Below are positions 1 to 8,155 of a DNA stretch of 37,488 nt, piece by piece. Position 1 is the first letter of the stretch, and the number at the start of each line of letters is the position of its first letter. The translations under genes were made by a program, and so were the position numbers. The notes beneath the pieces were generated by a model, which ran no database searches, had not been told where the DNA came from, and worked only from the letters and a program-made list of their open reading frames with translations. The stretch comes from Bacillota bacterium (GTDB lineage Bacteria; Bacillota; Clostridia; Peptostreptococcales; Anaerovoracaceae): positions 1 through 37,488 of the forward strand of contig JAUNQD010000017.1 in NCBI GenBank assembly GCA_030536355.1, read 5' to 3'.

Positions 1-51
1 AACTGGTTTGGGACCAGTGGGCCGCGGGTTCAAATCCTGCCACCCCGACCA
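1..51 (+). tRNA. tRNA-Pro (TGG), 3' part only
   Basis: The 5' part lies before the window. Visible are the anticodon arm (stem 2-6 with 14-18, loop 7-13 TTTGGGA, anticodon TGG at 9-11), the T arm, the 3' acceptor strand CACCCCG (41-47), discriminator A48 and an encoded CCA (49-51). It is the first of three closely spaced tRNA genes. Confidence 0.9.
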
Positions 52-65
52 TTTTTTTAAAAGTT

Positions 66-142
66 GGGCCATTAGCTCAGTTGGTCAGAGCGTCCGGCTC
101 ATAACCGGCAGGTCCTGGGTTCAAGTCCCCGATGGCCCACCA
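66..142 (+). tRNA. tRNA with CAT anticodon (Met or Ile2)
   Basis: Full cloverleaf: acceptor GGGCCAT (66-72) pairs with ATGGCCC (132-138), then A139 and encoded CCA (140-142). The anticodon loop CTCATAA at 98-104 puts CAT at 100-102. CAT tRNAs are elongator Met, initiator Met or lysidine-modified Ile2. The first acceptor pair G-C argues against an initiator. C4-G69 and C5-G68 resemble pairs known to favour TilS recognition of tRNA-Ile2 in E. coli, so Ile2 is possible; the sequence alone does not settle it. Two stem positions are unpaired: T93/C109 in the anticodon stem and T116/C130 in the T stem. Confidence 0.9.
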
Positions 143-163
143 ATATAGTATATTAAGTAGTTT

Positions 164-239
164 GCCCAGATAGCTCAGTTGGTAGAGCAGGGGACTGAAA
201 ATCCCCGTGTCCTTGGTTCGATTCCGAGTCTGGGCACCA
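164..239 (+). tRNA. tRNA-Phe (GAA)
   Basis: Acceptor GCCCAGA (164-170) pairs with TCTGGGC (229-235), followed by A236 and encoded CCA. Anticodon stem GGGGA (190-194) pairs with TCCCC (202-206); the loop CTGAAAA carries GAA at 197-199. It is the last gene of the tRNA cluster. Confidence 0.95.
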
Positions 240-252
240 CTTATTTATAAGA

Positions 253-290
253 TAATCCCTTGCTGACTCAGTCCGAGGGTTTATTTTTTT
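253..290 (+). terminator. Terminator of the tRNA cluster
   Basis: CCCTT (257-261) pairs with GAGGG (275-279), extended outward by A-T pairs across one T/T mismatch. A small inner GAC/GTC stem lies in the loop. A T run follows (284-290). It lies after tRNA-Phe and before tdk. Confidence 0.6.
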
Positions 291-312
291 ATTCAGGAGT
301 GCAATTCTTCTG

Positions 313-321
313 TGTTATACG
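313..321 (+). promoter_or_regulatory. Possible extended -10 promoter for tdk
   Basis: TG (313-314), one base, then TATACG (316-321) resembles an extended -10 element about 20 bp before the tdk start. No convincing -35 is visible. The gene follows a terminator and needs its own promoter, which is the main support. Confidence 0.3.
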
Positions 322-341
322 CCTAAAGAAAGGAGACTCTT

Positions 342-926
342 ATGGCACAGTTATATTACAGATACAGTACTATGAATGCCGGAAAATCCATCGAGGTCAT
401 CAAAGTCGCATACAACTATGAAGAAAGGGGAAAGCGCGTTTTAGCTCTTGTTCCGGGAGTTGATGACAGGTACGGCAAAGGAATGATAACTTCTAGAGTT
501 GGCCTTCAGAGAGAAGCTACCATAGTCAATGAAGACACTAATATTCTTGAGATTTTCATGAGAGAAAATGAACGTGAAGCAATAGATTGCGTGGTTGTAG
601 ATGAATGTCAGTTCCTTAAAAAGCATCATGTGGAAGAATTGATCGAAATAGTTGATAGTTTTGATATCCCTGTACTGGCATACGGACTCAAAAATGACTT
701 TAGAAACGAGCTGTTTGAAGGATCATATTATATGCTGGTATATGCTGATAAGATCGAAGAGATCAAGACTATCTGCTGGTGCGGAAGAAAGGCTACGATG
801 GTAGCGAGAGTAGTTGACGGTAAACCTGTCAAGACCGGTGATCAGATCGTAGTAGGCGGAAATGATATGTACGTTTCGCTGTGCAGAAAGCACTACAACG
901 AAGGAAGATTAGGACCTGAAGAATAA
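342..926 (+). CDS. tdk: Thymidine kinase (type II, TK1-like)
   Basis: Phosphorylates thymidine (and deoxyuridine) to the monophosphate with ATP in pyrimidine salvage, in the cytoplasm. The 194-residue length is normal for the family. The P-loop MNAGKS is at 11-16 in the form found in E. coli Tdk, and the DECQF motif at 87-91 corresponds to Walker B. C145, C147, C181 and H184 sit where the family binds structural zinc. The start is supported by AAAGGAG about 9 bp upstream. It stands alone, flanked by the tRNA-cluster terminator and a bidirectional terminator. It adds nucleoside salvage to a window that also carries pyrimidine breakdown genes, although the two are far apart. Confidence 0.95.
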   Translation: MAQLYYRYSTMNAGKSIEVIKVAYNYEERGKRVLALVPGVDDRYGKGMITSRVGLQREATIVNEDTNILEIFMRENEREAIDCVVVDECQFLKKHHVEELIEIVDSFDIPVLAYGLKNDFRNELFEGSYYMLVYADKIEEIKTICWCGRKATMVARVVDGKPVKTGDQIVVGGNDMYVSLCRKHYNEGRLGPEE

Positions 927-942
927 TCGGGGTTTGAAAAAT

Positions 943-993
943 AAAAAAATAAACTGTGTGGAAACGAAGTGATTTGTTGCCACACAGTTTTTT
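943..993. terminator. Bidirectional terminator between tdk and the radical SAM gene
   Basis: An 11-bp perfect inverted repeat, AAACTGTGTGG (951-961) with its complement (980-990) and an 18-nt loop, is preceded by an A run and followed by a T run. It can stop transcription from both converging genes. Confidence 0.85.
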
Positions 994-1017
994 GTTGCGA
1001 TTTGTGAAAGGATAAAC

Positions 1018-1965
1018 TTATAGCCTACGTCCTTGCCAAGTGTTGCGGTTGCGCATTTCCTTGTGGATGGTGTTTAGTATGGTGCGTTTCATGTAACTCC
1101 ATTCAGGTGCTATAAGTGTCGACCGCGGAGCATCTCCCGAGATCCTGTGCAATGTTACAGAAGGCGGTACCAGCTCCACTGCTGAGATCAGCAGATCCAC
1201 ATATTCCTCAATACTGTCAAAGGACATATGATCAGGGTGAGTCAGTTCCATTTGAGAACCTTTTACCAGATTGAACATATGCAGTTTCAGACCGAAGATA
1301 GGCTTAGAACATACATGCTTGACAGACTCCAGCATCATTTCATGGGTTTCTCCCGGCAGTCCCAATATCAAGTGGGTCACTGTCTTGATATTTCTTTCGA
1401 GGAGTCTTCCTACAGATTCGTCATATTCTTTGAGGGTATAACAAAGATTCATAGCATCCATCGTATCTTGGTGCATTGTCTGAAGTCCCAGTTCTACCCA
1501 CATAAACGTTTTTTCGTTGAGTTCTGCAAGAAGATCCAGCACATCATCAGGGATGCAGTCCGGACGGGTGGCGATGGCGATACCGCACACCTTAGGATGT
1601 TCGAGCGCTGCATAGAATTTTTGCCGCAGTTCATCGACCGGAGCATAAGTGTTGGTATGGCTCTGAAAATATGCCAGATATTTAGCTTCAGGCCATTTAT
1701 CTGTCAGACGTTTTATTTGGTTATCCAAATCTGCGAAGATATCTCCCGAACCGTCTGCCATATCTCCGGAACCGCTGGCGGAACAAAACAGGCAGCCTCC
1801 TACTCCTTTGGAACCATCCCTGTTGGGGCATGTGAAACCACCGTCCAGTGAGAGTTTCACCACCTTGCCGCCAAACTGATTTTTAAGATAAGTGTTGATC
1901 GTATTTATCCTCAACTCCTGACCATCGGAAGTGTCAAAAATAAGGGGTTTCATGTTGTCAGACAT
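1018..1965 (-). CDS. Radical SAM protein, YtqA/YhcC family (TIGR01212)
   Basis: A 315-residue radical SAM protein of the family that includes B. subtilis YtqA and E. coli YhcC. The N-terminal cluster motif is C46, C58 and C61 (CPNRDG followed by GGCLFC), unlike the usual CX3CX2C spacing and characteristic of this family. Later family segments include FQSHTNTYAP, ATRPDC and LGLPGET. No reaction is firmly assigned to the family, so only iron-sulfur/SAM radical chemistry can be inferred. The start follows GGAGG (complement of 1975-1980) at good spacing. It is the only clear minus-strand gene in the window, divergent from queH and convergent with tdk. Confidence 0.88.
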   Translation of the reverse strand: MSDNMKPLIFDTSDGQELRINTINTYLKNQFGGKVVKLSLDGGFTCPNRDGSKGVGGCLFCSASGSGDMADGSGDIFADLDNQIKRLTDKWPEAKYLAYFQSHTNTYAPVDELRQKFYAALEHPKVCGIAIATRPDCIPDDVLDLLAELNEKTFMWVELGLQTMHQDTMDAMNLCYTLKEYDESVGRLLERNIKTVTHLILGLPGETHEMMLESVKHVCSKPIFGLKLHMFNLVKGSQMELTHPDHMSFDSIEEYVDLLISAVELVPPSVTLHRISGDAPRSTLIAPEWSYMKRTILNTIHKEMRNRNTWQGRRL

Positions 1966-2008
1966 CTGACTTGACCTCCATTTTTCGGTATATTTTATGC
2001 TTCATATA

Positions 2009-2017
2009 TGGTATAAT
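2009..2017 (+). promoter_or_regulatory. Extended -10 promoter directly at the queH start
   Basis: TGG followed by the perfect -10 hexamer TATAAT (2012-2017) forms an extended -10 element; the -35 region is poor. The expected transcription start falls at about 2024-2026, which is the queH start codon, so the transcript should be leaderless or nearly so. This promoter would also start the long queH-miaB run. Confidence 0.7.
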
Positions 2018-2025
2018 ACTCTATT

Positions 2026-2661
2026 ATGATTACTAACAGCAAGCATTCATGTGAAAAAGAAAATGTTTTTGTTGAAGGCGGTGGATTCCAGGAGACTGTA
2101 AGGAAGCCTGCGCTGCTTCTTCACAGTTGCTGCGGACCATGCAGTACAGCGGTAGTCGAGCGTTTGGTCGATGAGTTTGACGTGACCATATTCTTCTATA
2201 ACCCATGTATCACCGATGAAGAAGAATATAAGTGCAGAAAAGATGCTCAGCTTAAATTCATCGAGAAATTCAATGAAGAGAAGATCGGCGTGGCTAAAGT
2301 CAATTTCAAAGAAGGCGAATACCGACCTACCGAATTTTTCAAAGCGGCCGAAGGCTTTGAGGCTGAGCCGGAAGGCGGAGCAAGATGTACCGTTTGCTTT
2401 GGTCAGAGACTTGAGAAAACTGCTGAAGCAGCACGAATGGGAGGATATGACTATTTCGCTACGACCCTCACTGTAAGTCCTCACAAGAATTATAAACTCA
2501 TATCCGAAATAGGAAGATCGATCGCCCTCAGATATGGATTAAGCTTCCTGGATAGAGACTTCAAGAAAAAAGACGGCTTCAAGAGATCGATAGAGCTGTC
2601 AAAAAAATACGAACTATACCGTCAGGATTACTGCGGTTGTGAATATTCAAAAAGGGATTAG
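2026..2661 (+). CDS. queH: Epoxyqueuosine reductase QueH
   Basis: Catalyses the last step of queuosine synthesis, reducing epoxyqueuosine to queuosine at the wobble position of GUN-anticodon tRNAs. It replaces the cobalamin-dependent QueG. The 211 residues contain the family signature: the CC/C motif C35, C36, C39 (HSCCGPC), C121/C124 (CTVC), TTLTVSPHKN near 147-155, DFKKKDGFKRS and a C-terminal C203/C205. These Cys residues match the iron-binding, redox-active set known for QueH. No in-frame alternative start exists between ATG 2026 and the CC motif, and there is no Shine-Dalgarno before 2026. It is followed 15 bp later by priA. Confidence 0.93.
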   Translation: MITNSKHSCEKENVFVEGGGFQETVRKPALLLHSCCGPCSTAVVERLVDEFDVTIFFYNPCITDEEEYKCRKDAQLKFIEKFNEEKIGVAKVNFKEGEYRPTEFFKAAEGFEAEPEGGARCTVCFGQRLEKTAEAARMGGYDYFATTLTVSPHKNYKLISEIGRSIALRYGLSFLDRDFKKKDGFKRSIELSKKYELYRQDYCGCEYSKRD

Positions 2662-2676
2662 CAATAGAATTAACGG

Positions 2677-4701
2677 ATGAAATATTTAAACGTTGTAATA
2701 GACAATAAAAGCGACAGTACCGATAACCTTTTCACATATGGCTGCCGATTCGAAGAAGCGAAAGTAGGCAGTAAGGTGTATGTGCCTTTTGCGAAAGGAA
2801 ACAGGCTGAGGGAAGGGTATGCGGTCTCCGTGACGGAAACCGTTGACGAAGACATGAAAGCCCGACTCAAGTATGTCGAAAAGGTAGACGAAGACGTTTC
2901 GCTTACGGAAGAGATCGTCAGAACGGCTGCCTGGCTGAAACAGAGATATCTCTGCAGGTTTATCGATGCACTGCACCTTTTTACTCCTGCGGGCAAGAAA
3001 GCCGTGCGTAAGGAGAGGAAGAATCCATTTGAGGATGCAAAGGGCGAGATTTCGCGGATCTCAGCTCTTACGGATGAGCAGGAGGCAGCCCTGGAGCAGA
3101 TAACAGGCTCCATAGAAAAAGGAGAGCACGATAGATTCCTTATCCATGGTGTGACAGGCAGCGGTAAAACAGAAGTTTATATAAGAGCTGCCGCAAAGTG
3201 TCTGGAGGAAGGTAAAAGCGTCATAGTGCTTGTTCCCGAAATATCTTTGACGGAACAGATCATAGATCGTTTTATCGGAAGATTCGGAAGCGACACGATC
3301 GCTGTGCTTCACAGCAAGCTATCTTTGGGAGAAAGATACGATCAGTGGAAGCGCATCAGAGAAGGCCGGGTGAAGATCGTAATAGGAGCCAGATCTGCAG
3401 TTTTCGCACCGCTGGAGAACATCGGGATGATCGTTGTGGATGAAGAACACGAATCGACTTACAAGTCTGACCATACACCTAAATACGATACTATCGAAGT
3501 CGCTCTTAAGAGACTGCAGGATACAGATAACAATGGTGTGCTTGTGCTGGGAAGTGCCACACCGTCTGTAGTCAGTTACAGCAGAGCGGAAGAAGGAATA
3601 TACAAGCTGTTGAAGCTTGAAGAAAGATATAATAAAGTGAGCCTGCCGCAAGTTGAGATCGTGGATATGAGGCAGGAATTAAAGGATGGCAATAAGTCGA
3701 TAATAAGCAGGAAACTGTACGATGCCATGATGCAGCAGCTGAAGGACGGCAAACAAGTTATGCTGTTTCTCAACAGAAGAGGGTATTCTACCTTCGTATC
3801 GTGCAGGGAATGCGGATACGTTGCCAAGTGTCCTCATTGCGGCGTGTCACTGACATATCACAAGCGAGGAAACAAAGCAACATGCCATTATTGCGGATAC
3901 GAAACATCGGCACCGATAAAGTGTCCTGCCTGCGAAGGCAAGTATATCAGATACTTCGGAAGCGGGACGGAAAAAGTCGAAGAGACCATAACTGAGCTTT
4001 TCGCTGGATATACCGCTGTGCGTCTTGATCTGGATTCTGTCAAGAAAAAAGGCGAGCTGCAGAAGATACTCGGCGATTTCAAGAAAGGTAAGACTGATAT
4101 CCTTATAGGGACCCAGCTGATAGCTAAAGGTCTTGATTTCAGAAATGTAGGTCTTGTGGGGATAATATCTGCAGATGTATCTCTCAATATACCGGATTTC
4201 AGGTCGCCTGAAAGGGCCTTCCAGCTGATTACTCAGGCGGCGGGAAGAGCAGGGCGCGGAGACGAAACGGGACATGTGATAATACAGACATACAGTCCGG
4301 ATCATTATGCCATCAAGTATGCTGCCGATCAGGATTATGAAGGCTTTTTCAAAGAAGAGCAGCTTTTAAGAAGATATATGGGATATCCGCCATACAGCGA
4401 TATGATACAGATCGTTTTCATGGCAGAGGATTCGGATGCTGCAGAAAACGCAGCAAAAGAATGGCATTCTCGCATAGGAACCATGCTACCTGAGGAAGAG
4501 AAAAGAAATCTTTTTCCTCCGCAGGAAGCCTACATGAGCAGGATAAATGATAATTACAGATTTTCTCTGCTGATAAAATGTCCAAAAGGAAAGCGCAGAG
4601 ATTATACTGCTATACTGGCAAAAGTCAGAGAAGAAGATAAACAAAAAAAGAAAAAGGAGTATACGGCGGTTGTAGATATCAACCCGTACAGCTTCAGCTA
4701 G
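2677..4701 (+). CDS. priA: Primosomal replication restart helicase PriA
   Basis: A superfamily 2 DNA helicase that recognises stalled forks and reloads the replicative helicase. At 674 residues it is shorter than the B. subtilis protein (about 805). Order: N-terminal fork-binding domain (1-115), Walker A in GVTGSGKTE (about 158-166), DEEH box (255-258), a zinc module of eight Cys starting at C376 (CREC, CPHC, CHYC, CPAC pairs), then the helicase C lobe with GTQLIAKGLDF and the QAAGRAGR motif, and a C-terminal domain. The start has only a weak ribosome binding site. It heads the conserved priA-def-fmt order. Confidence 0.96.
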   Translation: MKYLNVVIDNKSDSTDNLFTYGCRFEEAKVGSKVYVPFAKGNRLREGYAVSVTETVDEDMKARLKYVEKVDEDVSLTEEIVRTAAWLKQRYLCRFIDALHLFTPAGKKAVRKERKNPFEDAKGEISRISALTDEQEAALEQITGSIEKGEHDRFLIHGVTGSGKTEVYIRAAAKCLEEGKSVIVLVPEISLTEQIIDRFIGRFGSDTIAVLHSKLSLGERYDQWKRIREGRVKIVIGARSAVFAPLENIGMIVVDEEHESTYKSDHTPKYDTIEVALKRLQDTDNNGVLVLGSATPSVVSYSRAEEGIYKLLKLEERYNKVSLPQVEIVDMRQELKDGNKSIISRKLYDAMMQQLKDGKQVMLFLNRRGYSTFVSCRECGYVAKCPHCGVSLTYHKRGNKATCHYCGYETSAPIKCPACEGKYIRYFGSGTEKVEETITELFAGYTAVRLDLDSVKKKGELQKILGDFKKGKTDILIGTQLIAKGLDFRNVGLVGIISADVSLNIPDFRSPERAFQLITQAAGRAGRGDETGHVIIQTYSPDHYAIKYAADQDYEGFFKEEQLLRRYMGYPPYSDMIQIVFMAEDSDAAENAAKEWHSRIGTMLPEEEKRNLFPPQEAYMSRINDNYRFSLLIKCPKGKRRDYTAILAKVREEDKQKKKKEYTAVVDINPYSFS

Positions 4702-4711
4702 GAGGAACACA

Positions 4712-5194
4712 ATGGCACTTAGAAACATCGTTGTAGAAGGAGACGAAATACTTAGAAAAAAATGTCGTGAAGTTAGCGAAGTTACTGATCGCATCAGAGA
4801 GACCCTTGATGATATGGTAGATACTATGCACGAGGCAATGGGGGTAGGACTTGCGGCACCTCAGATCGGCATCATGAGAAGAATGTTCGTAGCAGAACCG
4901 GAACCGGGCGGCAAGATCTATTACTTCGTGAATCCGGAGATCACAGAGAGATCCGGTTCGGTAGAAGGTGAAGAAGGATGTCTGTCAGTTCCGGGATATT
5001 TCGGAGTCGTGGACAGACCTCAGAAGATCACCATAAAAGGTCTTGGCAGAGATGGCGAAGAGCAGGAATATACTTTTGAAGACTTCGAAGCCAGAGTGAT
5101 GTGCCACGAATTCGACCATCTTGACGGTATTCTTTATAAGGATAAAGCTAAGGCGATGTATGATGCATCAGAAGAAGGATATGAGGAAGAATAA
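4712..5194 (+). CDS. def: Peptide deformylase
   Basis: Removes the N-formyl group from nascent proteins, using a metal ion. All three motifs are present: GVGLAAPQIG (44-53), EEGCLSVP with metal ligand C90, and HEFDH (132-136) with the two His ligands and catalytic Glu. Its 160-residue length fits a type 1 enzyme. AGGAGG precedes the start by a few bases. The stop overlaps the fmt start by one base, so deformylation and formylation enzymes are translationally coupled. Confidence 0.97.
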   Translation: MALRNIVVEGDEILRKKCREVSEVTDRIRETLDDMVDTMHEAMGVGLAAPQIGIMRRMFVAEPEPGGKIYYFVNPEITERSGSVEGEEGCLSVPGYFGVVDRPQKITIKGLGRDGEEQEYTFEDFEARVMCHEFDHLDGILYKDKAKAMYDASEEGYEEE

Positions 5195-6117
5195 TGAGAG
5201 TAGTTTACATGGGAACGCCTGATTTCGCAGTTCCATCTCTTGAAGCTATCCATGAAGCCGGTCACGAAGTAGTATATGTCGTGACACAGCCGGATGCAGT
5301 AAGAGACAGAGGTAAGAAAATAAAATTTTCTCCTGTGAAAGAAAAGGCAATAGAACTTGACATCCCTGTTCTACAACCTGAACGTGTAAAGGGCAATTCG
5401 GAATTTATCGAGCAGCTCAAGGCAGCGGCGCCCGATGTTATCGCAGTCGCAGCTTACGGTCAGATCCTGCCTAAGGAAGTTCTTGATATTCCTCCGCTTG
5501 GGTGTATCAATGTCCATGGATCGCTGCTTCCGAGATTCAGAGGAGCTGCACCTATACAGAGATCCATAATTGCGGGAGACGAAGAAACAGGGATCACCAT
5601 CATGTATATGGCCGAAGGACTTGATACAGGTGACATGCTAGCTAAAGCTGCAACGCCGATAGGCGATAAGACAGGTGAGCAGCTTCATGATGAGCTGGCA
5701 GTGATGGGAGCGAAGCTTTTAGTTGAAACTATGCCTAAACTTGGCGAGATCACCGGGGAAAAGCAAGACGATGCCCTTTCTAATTATGCACCTATGATCT
5801 CCAAGAAGGAAGGACATGTGGATTTCACCAAAGATCCTGATGAGATCGAGAGAACAGTAAGGGCGTTCACTCCTTGGCCGGGAACATATTTTTATTATGG
5901 TGACAAGATGGTTAAACTCCATAAGGCCTGCGTACTTGACGAGGCTTCCGATGCGGCTGCGGGGACTGTTTTGAGAACTTCTGCCGAAGGTATGGATGTG
6001 GCAGCAGGAGGCGGAGTTTTAAGAGTGACCGAAATACAGATGCCCGGCAAGCGAAGGGTTGAAATAAAAGAATATTTAAAGGGCAATTCCATTGAAATCG
6101 GAACGGTTTTAGGATAA
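5194..6117 (+). CDS. fmt: Methionyl-tRNA formyltransferase
   Basis: Formylates initiator Met-tRNA using 10-formyltetrahydrofolate. The 307 residues show the N-terminal formyltransferase fold (MRVVYMGTPDFAVPSL), the catalytic Asn-His-Asp segment with INVHGSLLPRFRGAAPIQ, and the C-terminal OB-like domain (FTPWPGTYF). The start overlaps the def stop in a TAATG arrangement. Confidence 0.97.
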   Translation: MRVVYMGTPDFAVPSLEAIHEAGHEVVYVVTQPDAVRDRGKKIKFSPVKEKAIELDIPVLQPERVKGNSEFIEQLKAAAPDVIAVAAYGQILPKEVLDIPPLGCINVHGSLLPRFRGAAPIQRSIIAGDEETGITIMYMAEGLDTGDMLAKAATPIGDKTGEQLHDELAVMGAKLLVETMPKLGEITGEKQDDALSNYAPMISKKEGHVDFTKDPDEIERTVRAFTPWPGTYFYYGDKMVKLHKACVLDEASDAAAGTVLRTSAEGMDVAAGGGVLRVTEIQMPGKRRVEIKEYLKGNSIEIGTVLG

Positions 6118-6138
6118 AATATAATGTGGGGTGATTTA

Positions 6139-6843
6139 ATGTATTTTGGATATTTTGATCCGACTATCATAGTGCTGATACCGGCTATAATTTTTACCAT
6201 GTATGCACAGGGGAAGGTAAAGAGTGCGTATAGCAAATATCAGAGGGTGCCGGGAAGAAAAGGCATCACAGGGTATCAGGTTGCTAGGATGATATTGGAT
6301 AATAATGGGATGAGACATGTACCTATAGAATTGACTGCGGGAACATTATCTGACCACTACGATCCGAAAAACGATGTGATGAGATTATCAAACGATGTAT
6401 ATAATGGAACTTCCATAGCATCTGTCAGCATTGCGGCTCATGAATCGGGCCATGCATTGCAGGACGGTACATCCTATGGATTCTTGAAGTTTAGGAGCGC
6501 CATCGCTCCGGCAGTGAACCTGGTGTCTATGGCTTCATGGCCGCTGATCCTGATCGGCCTAGTTATTATCGGGACAGGTAATCTGACAACAGGAAACATG
6601 ATTTTTAACTTGGGCATATTGTTCTTCTGTGCAGTAGTGCTGTTCCATACAGTGACACTGCCGGTGGAGCTGAACGCCAGCAAGAGAGCTGTTAGACAGC
6701 TGGTCGATCTTGGGATAATAGACGCATCTGAAAAACGAGGTGCTAAAAAAGTCCTTTCGGCAGCAGCGATGACTTATGTGGCAGCACTGGCAGTTGCCAT
6801 AGCCAATCTTATCAGGATCTTATTGATTAGGGGGCGTGACTGA
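6139..6843 (+). CDS. Membrane zinc metallopeptidase, YugP family
   Basis: A predicted inner-membrane neutral zinc metallopeptidase (Pfam Zn_peptidase_2). The metal site is HESGH (H101, E102, H105, counted from ATG 6139). An N-terminal hydrophobic segment (FDPTIIVLIPAIIFTMYA) and at least three later hydrophobic stretches indicate an integral membrane protein. ATG 6139 was chosen because GGGGTGA lies at proper spacing before it and MYFGYFDPT is the usual family beginning; an in-frame ATG at 6124 lacks this. Its substrate is unknown. It sits between fmt and rsmB, and its stop overlaps the rsmB start. Confidence 0.88.
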   Translation: MYFGYFDPTIIVLIPAIIFTMYAQGKVKSAYSKYQRVPGRKGITGYQVARMILDNNGMRHVPIELTAGTLSDHYDPKNDVMRLSNDVYNGTSIASVSIAAHESGHALQDGTSYGFLKFRSAIAPAVNLVSMASWPLILIGLVIIGTGNLTTGNMIFNLGILFFCAVVLFHTVTLPVELNASKRAVRQLVDLGIIDASEKRGAKKVLSAAAMTYVAALAVAIANLIRILLIRGRD

Positions 6844-8135
6844 TGGATGTAAACAGAAAAACATCATACCTTACTCTGATGGATATCGAAACCAAGAAGG
6901 CATACTCCAATTTGGCACTCAACCATCAGATCGCATTGAACAAACCGAACTCACAAGGCTTTGTTCGCGAACTGGTATATGGGGTGCTGGAAAACAAGCT
7001 GACACTTGATTACTATATCGATCAGCTTGTGAAGGACGGTATCAAGAGTCTTAAGAGCCATGAGCTTACTATTCTAAGGATGGGAATATATCAGCTGGGA
7101 TATATGAACTCCGTTCCGGAATATGCGGCAGTAAATGAAAGCGTGGTTTTAGCCAAGAGATACTGCAGATATAAAGCCGGACTTGTCAATGGAGTTCTGA
7201 GGGAATACCTCAACAAGAAGATTCAGCTGAGACTGCCGGACAGACATGAAGATGAGATAAGATATCTGTCGGTGAAATACTCGTATGCTCCATGGATCAT
7301 AGAACTGTGGCTTGAAACTTATGATGTTGATTTTCTGGAGGAACTTCTTGCAGCAGGCAATGCTACTCCTCCGACTACGATCAGATTCAACTGGCTCAAG
7401 GTCATGAAGAAAGATCTGCTTGATAAGCTCAAGGAAAAGGGCTACGAAGCTGAAGAAGGAAGTGTCAGCAAAAACGCTATCCATGTCAAAGGAAGCGGGT
7501 TGCTGGATACAGAGTTATATAAGATGGGAATGTTCACTCCTCAGGATGAGAGCTCGATGCTGGTGGCAGAAAAGCTGGATCCTAAACATGGTGAAACAGT
7601 AATGGATGTGTGTGCTGCTCCGGGTGGCAAAACAACAGCCATCGCTGAGAGGATGAACAATACAGGAAGAATAATCGCTTCTGACATATACAGAAGGAAG
7701 CTTGACCTGATAGACAGAGAAGCTAAACGTCTAGGGATCACCAATATCGAAACTCGCTCATGGGATGCGACAAGAGTCGATTCCTCGATGATCCAGAAGG
7801 CGGATAGGGTACTGGTGGATGCTCCGTGTTCGGGGCTGGGAGTTGCCAGAAGAAAACCTGAAATAAAATACAAGGAACGCACATCAGACATGGACCTGCT
7901 CCCTAAGAAGCAGCTGGCAATACTCAGTGCTTCATCAGGATATGTTAAGCCGGGCGGCACTCTTGTATATAGTACATGTACGATAAATCCGGAAGAAAAC
8001 GAAGGCGTTGTCAATGCATTCCTGAAGAAAAATACCACCTTTAAGAAGGAAGAGAGCATACAGCTTCTGCCGAATGTAAATGGAACAGACGGATTTTATA
8101 TATGCGTTATGAAAAAAGATGTTAGCCTGATATAG
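6843..8135 (+). CDS. rsmB: 16S rRNA m5C967 methyltransferase RsmB
   Basis: SAM-dependent cytosine-5 methyltransferase of 16S rRNA. The 430 residues contain an N-terminal NusB-like RNA-binding domain (about 1-140) and a C-terminal NOL1/NOP2/sun catalytic domain: SAM motif CAAPGGKT near residue 256, DAPCSGLG motif with a catalytic-motif Cys, and STCTINPEENE with the second Cys near 378. Its start overlaps the preceding stop by one base. In B. subtilis rlmN follows rsmB; here only 20 bp separate it from the phosphatase gene. Confidence 0.94.
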   Translation: MDVNRKTSYLTLMDIETKKAYSNLALNHQIALNKPNSQGFVRELVYGVLENKLTLDYYIDQLVKDGIKSLKSHELTILRMGIYQLGYMNSVPEYAAVNESVVLAKRYCRYKAGLVNGVLREYLNKKIQLRLPDRHEDEIRYLSVKYSYAPWIIELWLETYDVDFLEELLAAGNATPPTTIRFNWLKVMKKDLLDKLKEKGYEAEEGSVSKNAIHVKGSGLLDTELYKMGMFTPQDESSMLVAEKLDPKHGETVMDVCAAPGGKTTAIAERMNNTGRIIASDIYRRKLDLIDREAKRLGITNIETRSWDATRVDSSMIQKADRVLVDAPCSGLGVARRKPEIKYKERTSDMDLLPKKQLAILSASSGYVKPGGTLVYSTCTINPEENEGVVNAFLKKNTTFKKEESIQLLPNVNGTDGFYICVMKKDVSLI

Positions 8136-8155
8136 CAGAAAGGTCAGTAAATCAA

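Noticed and set aside
1228..1851. A 207-codon plus-strand frame
   Set aside because: It lies wholly inside the minus-strand radical SAM gene, which has intact motifs and a ribosome binding site.
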